Shown piece by piece: positions 17,654-25,882 of a stretch of DNA of 64,000 nt; position 1 is the stretch's first letter, and the number at the start of each line of letters is the position of its first letter. Source of the DNA: Roseburia sp. 1XD42-69 (lineage in GTDB: Bacteria; Bacillota; Clostridia; Lachnospirales; Lachnospiraceae); NCBI RefSeq assembly GCF_003612565.1, contig NZ_RAZG01000013.1, forward strand, positions 1 through 64,000, written 5' to 3'. Below the pieces are notes generated by a model that was given only the letters and a program-made list of their open reading frames with translations, had not been told where the DNA came from and ran no database searches. The position numbers were made by a program, and so were the translations under genes.

Positions 17654-17694
17654 AAATTCCTCCTAAAGTTCTATATTTATGTCTTTTCCCGGCA

Positions 17695-18345
17695 TTAAAA
17701 TGTATCCGGCTTCTCATCCTCGTCAAATGAATGATCCTTTTCTTCATCCTCTTCGTCGTAATCGCCGTAATCTCCAAATGAATCATCGTCATTATCAAAT
17801 GGGAAATTAAAATCATAGTACTCTTCATAATCCTCCCCAAAATTCTGCTCCATTTGGTTTTTGAATTGTCTTTGGACTTCTTTCTGGAACTCTTCCTGAA
17901 AAGCAGAAGAGCCTGCAAATGCAAAAATATAGACAAAGAAGAAAATAATGGACAGCGCCGCCGTAACAATTCCGGCGATACCAAAACCCTTGCCGCTTTT
18001 ACATCTTACCAGATGAATAATTCCAAAAACAATTGCCAAAACTGCCAGCAGTAAATTGCAGCAGGTGCAAAATAGCACCAATGATATAATGCCTAAAACC
18101 ATGGAGGCAATTCCAAATCCCATGCTCTCCTGCACCGGCTCCTCGTAATTCTGGTAGTACGTTCCCTGATAGGAATAACTTCCTGAACTATCCTGATATG
18201 TCCCAGTGTAATTTGTATTGCCTTCCCTGTAACCCCCCTGTGAGAAATCATCCTGAAAACTGCTTCCCTGCCCTTGATTCTCCTGGGCGTCGGAAGAAAC
18301 CTGCACTTCCGCAGAAGAATCTGTATTGTAATTTTCTTCGCTCAT
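17695..18345 (-). CDS. DUF4190 domain membrane protein with acidic tail
   Basis: 216-aa protein. The first about 75 residues are Ser/Gln/Tyr-rich and disordered. Two hydrophobic segments follow (about residues 76-145: GFGIASMVLGIISLVLF and GFGIAGIVTAALSIIFF), the DUF4190 pattern. The C-terminal tail is strongly acidic (FPFDNDDDSFGDYGDYDEEDE). It lies 41 bases upstream of ileS. A second DUF4190 protein is encoded at 19290. Function unknown; probably a small membrane-anchored protein. Confidence 0.8.
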   Translation of the reverse strand: MSEENYNTDSSAEVQVSSDAQENQGQGSSFQDDFSQGGYREGNTNYTGTYQDSSGSYSYQGTYYQNYEEPVQESMGFGIASMVLGIISLVLFCTCCNLLLAVLAIVFGIIHLVRCKSGKGFGIAGIVTAALSIIFFFVYIFAFAGSSAFQEEFQKEVQRQFKNQMEQNFGEDYEEYYDFNFPFDNDDDSFGDYGDYDEEDEEKDHSFDEDEKPDTF

Positions 18346-18519
18346 ACTTTCACTCCTTATACTGTATAAAATGATTCATGTTACATTTTATCACACTTTA
18401 TTTTATTTTTGTAGCAAAACTTTTATTTTTGTATCCATAAACTTCCAGATTCCTAAAATTTTAACGAAAAAAAGCAGGTTATCCGTAAAAGATTTCCTGC
18501 TCTTCTCTTTTCTCCTTGT

Positions 18520-18903
18520 TTACAACAAAGGAAATATATTCCGTCCAATTCCAAACAACACCAAAACACAAATGCAGCACCAAAGAATCACATTCTGGAC
18601 ACCTCCCATACGGAAATATCCCGTTCTAATATAATCCACTATATACTTAGAAAAAACAGCAGACAGAACCGGAATAAGCAGCAGTACTGCCGCATTTGCC
18701 CGAAATGCCCCTTTAAAATCCAGCTGCATCAGGGCAACACACATATGGGTGACTCCGCATCCCGGACATTTTAATCCTGTGATCATCCGAACCGGACAGG
18801 GCAGTCCAATACCAGTATACTGAAAAAATAGTCCATATGCAAATCCCGCTGCAAAAAGCAGCAGGGCAATTATAGAAACAGATAATAAACGCTTCTTAAC
18901 CAA
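18520..18903 (-). CDS. DUF2752 domain membrane protein
   Basis: 127-aa protein with three predicted membrane helices. The DUF2752 signature is clear at residues 37-66: CPVRMITGLKCPGCGVTHMC, then LQLDF-like and AFRANAA. The paired cysteines (GLKCPGCG) suggest a metal or redox role, not demonstrated. The start overlaps the end of the DUF4234 gene by eight bases, so these two form a translationally coupled pair. Confidence 0.85.
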   Translation of the reverse strand: MVKKRLLSVSIIALLLFAAGFAYGLFFQYTGIGLPCPVRMITGLKCPGCGVTHMCVALMQLDFKGAFRANAAVLLLIPVLSAVFSKYIVDYIRTGYFRMGGVQNVILWCCICVLVLFGIGRNIFPLL

Positions 18904-19261
18904 CTATATTTCCTGTGCCGTCCATGCGGACTAACATATTTATCTCGTTCTGCATTAACGCCCATGCCACAATGGGAAGGCAAATGCACAATATCAGGTA
19001 AAGTATTCCACTGTTGTTAGATGGAAGCCCTCTGTTACTCTTAGCAATGTCAATCTTTTCACCCTGCTTGTATCCCCAGTACAAACTGTAGATGTTACAT
19101 GTAATTATAGAAAGCAGAAAAGCAACGCCGCCGGATGTCCCTTCCACTTTGGCTACAGCATTCATCTCGTTTGTCAAGCAGATAAACCAATAAATACCAT
19201 ATAAACCACAAGTAACAATACTTAAAACTATACAAAGCGCAATATTTCTCTCTTGAATCAT
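18896..19261 (-). CDS. DUF4234 domain membrane protein
   Basis: 121-aa protein with three to four membrane segments. The N-terminus MIQERNIALCIVLSIVTCGL followed by YGIYWFICLTNEMN is the DUF4234 pattern. It is cotranscribed with the DUF4190 gene upstream and the DUF2752 gene downstream. Function unknown. The start ATG at 19261 follows GGGAGAG. Confidence 0.83.
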   Translation of the reverse strand: MIQERNIALCIVLSIVTCGLYGIYWFICLTNEMNAVAKVEGTSGGVAFLLSIITCNIYSLYWGYKQGEKIDIAKSNRGLPSNNSGILYLILCICLPIVAWALMQNEINMLVRMDGTGNIVG

Positions 19262-19289
19262 AATATAACTCTCCCTTCAAATCGATTTA

Positions 19290-19622
19290 TTACATTCCGG
19301 CTAATAAAGCTCCCATTGCAAAAAGGCCCAGAGCCGCTAAAGCAAGCAATATAACTGCTAAAACAAGTCCTATAATTCCACAGACTATACCTGCGATAGC
19401 CATACCGTTTTTACTGTTTCTCTTATTGTGCATAATACCCAGCACAATGGCAAGAATCGCTGAAACAATCCCACAAATCAAACCAATAGGAAATCTCCAG
19501 CATAAAACTACAATAGAAACAATCCCAAGCACCATGGAAGCAATTGCCATTCCGTTATTGCCGTTATTCTTCTGTGGCTCCCCGTAGAACTGAGATGTTC
19601 CGTTATCAAATCCTTCGCTCAT
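19290..19622 (-). CDS. DUF4190 domain membrane protein
   Basis: 110-aa protein with a short polar N-terminus (MSEGFDNGTSQFYGEPQKNN) and two to three hydrophobic helices of the DUF4190 type (GMAIASMVLGIVSIVVL, GMAIAGIVCGIIGLVLA). I choose the ATG at 19622 because GGAGGA lies eight bases before it. An ATG five codons upstream overlaps that ribosome site. First gene of the DUF4190-DUF4234-DUF2752 cluster. Confidence 0.8.
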   Translation of the reverse strand: MSEGFDNGTSQFYGEPQKNNGNNGMAIASMVLGIVSIVVLCWRFPIGLICGIVSAILAIVLGIMHNKRNSKNGMAIAGIVCGIIGLVLAVILLALAALGLFAMGALLAGM

Positions 19623-19731
19623 TTCTCTTTCCTCCATATGTGTAATTCAAAATAGCAACGAGAACATTCTATCAGAAAAGGAAGGATATTTCAAGAATTT
19701 TCTTTTTTCAGCGGGCCCGCCGCCATATATT

Positions 19732-20748
19732 TTAATTAAATCCCACCACTTTCTGGGAAATTTTGTAAGCCGCAACAGATATTTTCCTGCCGCTCTTTCC
19801 CGGCAGATTCATAGTATGTCCCATAATTCCAGTTCTCAAGTGATGAAACAGCCTGATATCCTGCTGTTTAATATATTTCCAGAGCTCCCTTTTTTTCTGC
19901 AGGTTCTCCTCGGTGCCGGAACGAATCAGCATCACCGTGGAAATGACGGTAATAATTTCCAGATAATTAAACATATAATGCCTGAGTTTCCTGTTTGGAA
20001 TTTTCCATAAGTCAAAAGCCTCCACCATAATTTTGTTTACCTTAATCTGCTGGTCAATCCGGCTAATCATTACGGTTTCGTTCACAGACTGATCATCCCG
20101 CCCAATATAGTAGCGGTAAAAATCCACGTCCATATAGTACATATTTTTCACTTCCGGAAGGGGCTTATATACAAAAATATTGTCCACATAAAATGTATGT
20201 TTCGGCAATTCCAGGCCGCAGTCCCGGAGGAGTTTTGTCCTGTAAATTACGGAATGCATAAGAATGTACAGCCCCTTGTGAAAACGCCTGGTATCGCTCC
20301 AGCCAAACACTTTGTCCGTAGGGAGAACAGATGTATACCGCATGACCTTTTTCCGTTTTGCCCCCTGTTTCTCATAGACAAAATTGCTAATCATCATGTC
20401 TAAGGTTTCACTTCCCCCTGCAAGCTCTTTTAATTTGGAAAGAATCTTCAGGTAGGCGTCTTCCTCCACCCAGTCGTCGCTGTCCACAACTTTAAAATAC
20501 AAACCGGTAGCATTGCGGATTCCCGCATTGACAGCCTCCCCGTGTCCCCCGTTTTCCTGATGGATGGCCCGGACGATTCCCGGATATTTTTTCTCATAGG
20601 CATCCGCAATATCCCCTGTCATATCACAGGAGCCGTCATTTATCACAAGAATCTCCACATCATCCCCCCCTGGGAGCAGTGATTTGATACAATTTTCCAT
20701 ATAATCCTCTGAATTGTAACAGGGGATTGCAACCGATAATAATTTCAT
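19732..20748 (-). CDS. Family 2 glycosyltransferase
   Basis: 338-aa GT-A glycosyltransferase. The nucleotide-sugar motifs are AIPCYNSEDYMENCIKSLL, VINDGSCDMTGDIAD, NGGHGEAVNAGIRNATGLY and the metal-binding VDSDDWVEED (DXD, about residue 94). It is 24 bases downstream of UDP-galactopyranose mutase, so it may transfer galactofuranose or another sugar into a surface polysaccharide. No membrane segments, so it acts at the cytoplasmic face. Confidence 0.88.
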   Translation of the reverse strand: MKLLSVAIPCYNSEDYMENCIKSLLPGGDDVEILVINDGSCDMTGDIADAYEKKYPGIVRAIHQENGGHGEAVNAGIRNATGLYFKVVDSDDWVEEDAYLKILSKLKELAGGSETLDMMISNFVYEKQGAKRKKVMRYTSVLPTDKVFGWSDTRRFHKGLYILMHSVIYRTKLLRDCGLELPKHTFYVDNIFVYKPLPEVKNMYYMDVDFYRYYIGRDDQSVNETVMISRIDQQIKVNKIMVEAFDLWKIPNRKLRHYMFNYLEIITVISTVMLIRSGTEENLQKKRELWKYIKQQDIRLFHHLRTGIMGHTMNLPGKSGRKISVAAYKISQKVVGFN

Positions 20749-20772
20749 TCCGCTTCTCCTTATAACCTGTAT

Positions 20773-21936
20773 TTATTTTCCATTTTGCTTTCCGGCGATA
20801 ATATGTTCCGCCATATCAAGAGCCCGCTCTGTTATGGCATCTATGTTATAATATTTATATTCTGCAAGCCTTCCCAAAAGATATACATTGGAAAGATTTG
20901 CAAATTTATCCGCATACTTCTTATAGAGCTTCTGATTTTCCTCATTTAATATGGCATAATATGGAATCTCCCCCAAAGCCCCTGTGTATGCAAAGGGATA
21001 TTCTTTTACTATTGTTGTTCCCTTCACATCCTGTCCTGTGAGATATTTAAACTCTGTGATTCTGGTAAAATCTTCACTTACCGTGTAATTTACCACGCTT
21101 CTCCCCTGAAAACTATCCTGGTCAAAATGTTCAAATTGAAAGTCTAAAGACCGGTAGGGAAGCCTGCCGTAAACACAGTCAAAAAGCTCGTCGATAGGCC
21201 CTGTATAAATCACTTCCCCTGTAAATTCCTGCCCCTGAAAAAGAACTTTATCCGGCAAAAATTCTAACTTTTCCCGGCAGTCCGTATCCGTCCAAACGGT
21301 TATAGAAGGGTGATTTAACATGTTTTCAAACATGTAGGTGTAACCCTCCCTTGGCATTCCCTGGTATTTATCCCCAAAATAACGGTTGTCATGGGAAATC
21401 ACCACCGGTACTCTCCCTGTAACTTCCTTACTGATTTCCTCAGGGGTCTGTCCCCACTGCTTCATCGTATAATGTAAAAATATATTTTCATACACATAAT
21501 CGGCTATGGCTTTTACTTCCGGGTTTTCATTTTTCCGCAGCTCCATAATAGGAATCCTGCTGCCCTCTCCATACTCAGAAACCAAAACTTTTTCCAGCCT
21601 ATCCGCTTTCTCTTTGTCATAAACCATATGCAGCGTATTTAAATTGAAAGGAACCGGAATCAGTTTGCCGGACACATTGGCAGCCACCTCATGGCCGAAA
21701 AAATACCAATCTGTAAATTCGGAAAGAAACTGAAAAACTTTCTCAATACCGGTGTGAAAAATGTGGGGGCCGTATTCATGAATCAGCACCCCGTGGGAAT
21801 CTTTCCTGTCGTAACAATTTCCCCCGATATGGGAGCGCTTTTCTATTACCAGGACGTTCCTGTTTCCCTCCTGGGCAAGCTTTCTGGCCGCTGTGGCCCC
21901 TGCAATACCGGAGCCGATTACAATACTGTCGTACAT
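20773..21936 (-). CDS. glf: UDP-galactopyranose mutase
   Basis: 387-aa flavoenzyme converting UDP-galactopyranose to UDP-galactofuranose. The FAD motif is VIGSGIAGATAARKLAQEG. The family hallmark EYGPHIFHT and FTDWYFFGHEV segment follow. A C-terminal LGRLAEYKYYNID motif, also typical, is present. The ATG at 21936 follows GAGGTAGGAAG; upstream in-frame codons lack family similarity. With the downstream glycosyltransferase it implies galactofuranose in the cell envelope. Confidence 0.93.
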   Translation of the reverse strand: MYDSIVIGSGIAGATAARKLAQEGNRNVLVIEKRSHIGGNCYDRKDSHGVLIHEYGPHIFHTGIEKVFQFLSEFTDWYFFGHEVAANVSGKLIPVPFNLNTLHMVYDKEKADRLEKVLVSEYGEGSRIPIMELRKNENPEVKAIADYVYENIFLHYTMKQWGQTPEEISKEVTGRVPVVISHDNRYFGDKYQGMPREGYTYMFENMLNHPSITVWTDTDCREKLEFLPDKVLFQGQEFTGEVIYTGPIDELFDCVYGRLPYRSLDFQFEHFDQDSFQGRSVVNYTVSEDFTRITEFKYLTGQDVKGTTIVKEYPFAYTGALGEIPYYAILNEENQKLYKKYADKFANLSNVYLLGRLAEYKYYNIDAITERALDMAEHIIAGKQNGK

Positions 21937-22048
21937 CTTCCTACCTCTTCTTTCTGCTTTCCTTTCCTGTTCAATATTATCTATTATACACATTTTTTCA
22001 TGGGAAACCACATTTTTTTTGCGTATTAAAAGAATATTAATTTTTTAC

Positions 22049-22077
22049 TTGCAAGATTGGCTTATTATTTGTAAGAT
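22049..22077 (+). promoter_or_regulatory. Promoter of the phosphofructokinase gene
   Basis: TTGCAA (22049-22054), a 17-bp spacer and TAAGAT (22072-22077), upstream of the ribosome site AAGGAGG at 22101. Sigma-70/SigA-type. Confidence 0.6.
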
Positions 22078-22115
22078 AAAAAAGATGAGTATATAAATAC
22101 AAGGAGGAATCGATT

Positions 22116-23378
22116 GTGCCAAAAAAACAAAACACAACAGCGTTCAAAAAACGAAACATTATTGTAGGCCAGTCTGGCGGCCCTACTTCTGCTATTAATT
22201 CCAGTCTTGCAGGAGTGTATAAAACCGCAAAAGAGCGTGGTTTCCATACCATATATGGAATGCTCAACGGCGTCCAGGGACTTATGGACGAACAGTATGT
22301 GGATCTTTCTACACAGATTCATTCCGACATGGATATCGAAGTGTTAAAGAGAACCCCCTCTGCATTTTTAGGTTCCTGCCGGTATAAACTGCCTGAGATT
22401 CATGAAAACCCGGAAATCTATGAAAAAATTTTTTCCATTTTGGACAAACTGGAAATCGAAGCCTTTATTTACATCGGAGGCAATGATTCCATGGATACCA
22501 TAAAAAAACTTTTCGACTATGCCATTGTCAAGGGACACAAACAAAAGTTCCTGGGCGTTCCCAAAACCATTGACAATGACCTTGCCTTAACCGACCATAC
22601 CCCCGGCTTTGGCAGTGCGGCAAAATACATTGCAACCTCCACCAAGGAAATTATCCGGGATGCCCTTGGATTCTCCTACCGCAACAAGACAATTTCCATT
22701 CTGGAGATCATGGGCCGCAACGCCGGCTGGCTCACAGGTGCCACCGCCCTTGCCCGCACAGAAGAGTGTGACGGCCCGGATCTGATTTATCTTCCTGAAA
22801 TTACCTTTGACATCGACAAGTTTTTAGAGAACGTCAAGGAGATGCAGGAGACAAGAGACGCCGTGGTGATTGCTGTCTCCGAGGGAATTAAATTAGCTGA
22901 CGGACGCTATGTCTGCGAACTGTCCGGCGGAGGGGAGTATGTGGATGCCTTCGGCCACAAACAGCTTCAGGGCACCGCAGCATATCTGGCCGGATTCCTT
23001 GGCGCCAAACTTGGGTGCAAAACCAGGAGCATTGAGTTCTCCACCCTTCAGAGAAGCGCATCCCATATGGCTTCCCGTGTGGACATAAACGAAGCTTTCA
23101 TGGTAGGCGGCGCTGCTGTAAAAGCTGCGGATGAGGGTGATTCCGGCAAGATGATTGTCATCGACCGTATTGCAGATGACCCTTACATGAGTTCCGCAGG
23201 GGTTTACGATGTCCACCGCATTGCCAACAATGAAAAACTGGTTCCCAGAGAATGGGTGAACGAAGAAGGCAATTACATCACGGATGAGTTTATTAATTAC
23301 ATTGAACCGTTAATCCAGGGTGACTACCCTCCCTTTATGGTAAACGGACTTCCACAACACCTGGTTCTTAACAGGTAA
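22116..23378 (+). CDS. pfp: Pyrophosphate-dependent phosphofructokinase
   Basis: 420-aa phosphofructokinase-superfamily enzyme. The motif GGNDSMDT has Asp where ATP enzymes have Gly (GGDGS), and PKTIDND has Lys where ATP enzymes have Gly (PGTIDND). Both substitutions mark PPi-dependent enzymes, which reversibly make fructose 1,6-bisphosphate from PPi. The MGRNAGWLT segment binds the sugar phosphate. The start codon is GTG at 22116, eight bases after AAGGAGG. It is a single-gene transcription unit divergent from glf. Confidence 0.87.
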   Translation: MPKKQNTTAFKKRNIIVGQSGGPTSAINSSLAGVYKTAKERGFHTIYGMLNGVQGLMDEQYVDLSTQIHSDMDIEVLKRTPSAFLGSCRYKLPEIHENPEIYEKIFSILDKLEIEAFIYIGGNDSMDTIKKLFDYAIVKGHKQKFLGVPKTIDNDLALTDHTPGFGSAAKYIATSTKEIIRDALGFSYRNKTISILEIMGRNAGWLTGATALARTEECDGPDLIYLPEITFDIDKFLENVKEMQETRDAVVIAVSEGIKLADGRYVCELSGGGEYVDAFGHKQLQGTAAYLAGFLGAKLGCKTRSIEFSTLQRSASHMASRVDINEAFMVGGAAVKAADEGDSGKMIVIDRIADDPYMSSAGVYDVHRIANNEKLVPREWVNEEGNYITDEFINYIEPLIQGDYPPFMVNGLPQHLVLNR

Positions 23379-23489
23379 CCGCTGGAAAATGAATTGCAAA
23401 CCGGTTTTATCATAATTGTTCGTTCATATTTTATTTACAAAACTCTAATATATATAACATACTACTGTCACAAATACTGGTTATACTAA

Positions 23490-23700
23490 GTTCATAAGTT
23501 AAGGAAACAACTTATACAACCGCAAAAGCGGAGGGAACATTTTCCCGACAGTAACAAATAGTGCTACACGTAATTTTTACAAAACTTTTCATACCTTGCT
23601 TTAAGCAAGGTTCCTCCCAGTAAATAGTGAGTTGCTTCACTTTTAATAAAATCTTTTTCATATGAAAGGCCGGTGCTTATGCACCGGCTCCCTCTTTTTT
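23490..23700 (+). ncRNA. Possible structured RNA or long structured 3' UTR
   Basis: This 326-base gap holds a dense run of hairpins: ATAAGTT/AACTTAT (23494-23515), CCGC-AAAA-GCGG (23520-23531), GGGAA/TTCCC (23533-23546), CCTTGC/GCAAGG (23594-23610). A long-range match GGAGGGAAC (23530-23538) with GTTCCTCCC (23610-23618) has one mismatch and one G-U pair. It ends in the terminator at 23669. No open frame covers it. It may be an independent small RNA or the 3' region of the pfp mRNA. I do not recognise a known family. Confidence 0.35.
23669..23700 (+). terminator. Rho-independent terminator after pfp region
   Basis: GCCGGTGC (23669-23676), loop TTAT, GCACCGGC (23681-23688), followed by TCCCTCTTTTTT. 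It lies just before the end of mutY on the other strand. Confidence 0.85.
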
Positions 23701-23704
23701 AATT

Positions 23705-24799
23705 CTAATCATCCTGTACAATATTATCTTTTCCCTGCAATATATCCAAATACTGCACATAAGTACGAAAAGCCGATGGCATGGCAAACTTTTCCTTAAA
23801 ATCCGCCGTTTCCGCAAACAAAAACCCGGACTCCTCCTCCCCCAGTGCCTCCACCTTAACCATATACCCTTTCATGCGCCATTCCACATGGGAAAAAATA
23901 TGTTTGGAACTTTCTAAGGCTTCAATTCTAAGAGGGGAAAGCCCCATGCTTTTTACCCGCTCTAAGGCATCCTTTTCATCCAGAAAACCATCCATGTTGG
24001 GAAACTCATACATCCCCGCCAAAAGCCCCTTTTCAGGACGTCTGCGCAAAAGAATTTTTTCTCCGTCCCGGATAAGAAGCACGGTCCGCTCTTCCATGCG
24101 GCGCTCCTTCCCTTTACTTTTTACGGGAATCCATGAAATTTTATCCTCTGCCCTTGCCAGGCAAAAAGAAGCCCAGGGACATGCCCCGCATTTCGGCTCC
24201 CCGTTTGGAAGGCATACGGTGGCCCCCAGCTCCATTAAGGCCTGGTTAAAGACCCCCGGCTGGTCATGGGGAAGGATTTTTAAAAGTTCTCCCTCCATAT
24301 TAGAACGGACGGACTGTTTCATAATATCCCGCTCATCTGCCGCCCCACGTGAAATTACCCTCAACACATTCCCGTCCACTGCTGCCGCCTGCTTTCCGTA
24401 GGCAATGGAAGAAACCGCCCCTGCCGTATAATGGCCGATTCCTTTTAATTTTAAAAGCTCTCCATATTCCTCCGGCAGCATGCCTTCATAATTTTCCATC
24501 ACCTGTTTTGCCGCCGTCTGCATATTCCGCACACGGTTATAATACCCAAGGCCCTCCCATAGTTTTAAAAGTTTCTCCTCCGGGCACTCCGCCAGGCTTT
24601 TGATATCCGGCAAAGCCTCCACAAATCTCTCAAAATAGGGTTTCACCGCCTCCACCCTAGTCTGCTGGAGCATAATTTCCGATACCCAAACCCTGTAGGG
24701 CGTGGGAAATTCCCTCCAGGGAAGGATTCTTGCATGGCCCTTGTACCATTCTAAGAGAGGAGCTACAAGCTGTTTTAAATTATATTCTTCTATCTTCAT
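23705..24799 (-). CDS. mutY: A/G-specific adenine glycosylase
   Basis: 364-aa base-excision repair enzyme removing adenine mispaired with 8-oxoguanine. Catalytic Glu lies in SEIMLQQTRVEAV. The helix-hairpin-helix LKGIGHYTAGAVSS is followed by catalytic Asp in AAVDGNVLRV. The [4Fe-4S] cysteines are C-x6-C-x2-C-x5-C (CLPNGEPKCGACPWASFC). The C-terminal NUDIX-like domain, which reads 8-oxoG, has RRRPEKGLLAGMYEFPN. Full length; no truncation. Confidence 0.94.
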   Translation of the reverse strand: MKIEEYNLKQLVAPLLEWYKGHARILPWREFPTPYRVWVSEIMLQQTRVEAVKPYFERFVEALPDIKSLAECPEEKLLKLWEGLGYYNRVRNMQTAAKQVMENYEGMLPEEYGELLKLKGIGHYTAGAVSSIAYGKQAAAVDGNVLRVISRGAADERDIMKQSVRSNMEGELLKILPHDQPGVFNQALMELGATVCLPNGEPKCGACPWASFCLARAEDKISWIPVKSKGKERRMEERTVLLIRDGEKILLRRRPEKGLLAGMYEFPNMDGFLDEKDALERVKSMGLSPLRIEALESSKHIFSHVEWRMKGYMVKVEALGEEESGFLFAETADFKEKFAMPSAFRTYVQYLDILQGKDNIVQDD

Positions 24800-24938
24800 A
24801 TGAAATAACCGCCTCTTTAAAGAGATAATGTTATTATACTTCCCGAAGGCAAGTTCCGCAAGGACAATAACATATGATTCATAAATGTGTATATGCGCAA
24901 ACCCTTAAAGTTTTTTGCAACTACTCCTCGTTAAAATA

Positions 24939-24967
24939 TTGTCAAACCCCGGCAAGAGGTGTATAAT
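24939..24967 (+). promoter_or_regulatory. Promoter of crt
   Basis: TTGTCA (24939-24944), a 17-bp spacer and a consensus TATAAT (24962-24967), 67 bases before the crt start. One of the strongest promoters in the window, fitting a highly expressed fermentation gene. Confidence 0.8.
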
Positions 24968-25034
24968 TGACATGTGATGTAAACAAGCAGGGATGGACGG
25001 CAGGCCCTGCAATTTTAAAACTAGGAGGCAAAAA

Positions 25035-25829
25035 ATGAACAATTTAGTATTGGAAGTAGCAGATGAGATTGCTGTACTTAAAATCAGCAGACCGGCAGCT
25101 TTAAACGCTTTAAACTCTGAGACATTGGACGAGTTAAATGAAGTTTTAACTGAGATTGAGGGAAGAGACGATATCAAAGTCGTTATCTTAACCGGCGGCG
25201 CTGACAAAAAAGGCAATGAGTTTAAATCCTTCGTTGCAGGAGCTGATATCGCTGAGATGTCAAACTTTACCGCAGCAGAGGCCAGGGCGTTTGGCATGAG
25301 GGCATCTGTTCCTTTCTTCAAACTCATGAATATGAGACAGGTTACCATCGCAGCCGTAAACGGATTTGCCCTGGGCGGCGGATGCGAAATCTCCATGGCA
25401 TGTGATATCCGTATCGCTTCCGACAATGCAACTTTTGCACAGCCGGAGTGCGGTCTTGGAATCATCCCGGGATTCGGTGGAACCCAGAGACTTGCCCGTC
25501 TGGTTGGCATGGGATGCGCCAAAGAAATGATTTTCACCTGCGACAACATTGACGCCAACGAAGCTTACCGCATCGGCCTGGTAAACAAAGTTGTTGCAAA
25601 AGAAGAATTAATGCCTACTGCAACTGCTATGGCAAAGAAAATCATCTCCAAAGGAAGCTACGCAGTTTCTATCGCAAAAGCTGCCATCAACAACGGATAT
25701 GACATGGATATTAAAAACGCAGTGGAAATGGAAGCGAACCTCTTTGGCATTACCTGCTCCACACACGACAAAGCAGAAGGCATGGGCGCTTTCTTAGAGA
25801 AGAGAAAAGCGGATTTGACAGATTTCTAA
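25035..25829 (+). CDS. crt: Enoyl-CoA hydratase / crotonase
   Basis: 264-aa crotonase-family enzyme. In butyrate-forming Clostridia, Crt dehydrates 3-hydroxybutyryl-CoA to crotonyl-CoA. The oxyanion-hole motifs are FVAGADIAEM and FALGGGCEISMACDIR, and the catalytic Glu pair lies in QPECGLGIIPGFGGTQRLARLVG (in two parts here: ECGLGIIPG and GGTQRL). The ATG at 25035 follows TAGGAGG; an upstream in-frame ATG is unsupported. It stands alone, without the usual bcd-etfBA-hbd-thl neighbours, but has its own strong promoter and terminator. Confidence 0.87.
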   Translation: MNNLVLEVADEIAVLKISRPAALNALNSETLDELNEVLTEIEGRDDIKVVILTGGADKKGNEFKSFVAGADIAEMSNFTAAEARAFGMRASVPFFKLMNMRQVTIAAVNGFALGGGCEISMACDIRIASDNATFAQPECGLGIIPGFGGTQRLARLVGMGCAKEMIFTCDNIDANEAYRIGLVNKVVAKEELMPTATAMAKKIISKGSYAVSIAKAAINNGYDMDIKNAVEMEANLFGITCSTHDKAEGMGAFLEKRKADLTDF

Positions 25830-25849
25830 ATCTTTGCCTTTCCTACATA

Positions 25850-25877
25850 AAACGAGGATGCTTACGCATCCTCGTTT
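25850..25877. terminator. Bidirectional terminator after crt
   Basis: AAACGAGGATGC, loop TTAC, GCATCCTCGTTT: a perfect 12-bp stem between the convergent crt (+) and lipoprotein (-) genes. Confidence 0.88.
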
Positions 25878-25882
25878 ATATC

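Noticed and set aside
19690-19730. GC-rich palindrome after the glycosyltransferase gene as terminator
   Set aside because: GCGGGCCCGC forms only a four-base stem and the following run is A-rich on the relevant strand; too weak to call.
24905-25558. Long minus-strand open frame opposite crt
   Set aside because: Antisense shadow of the well-supported crt gene; low-complexity Ser/Pro-rich protein, no ribosome site.
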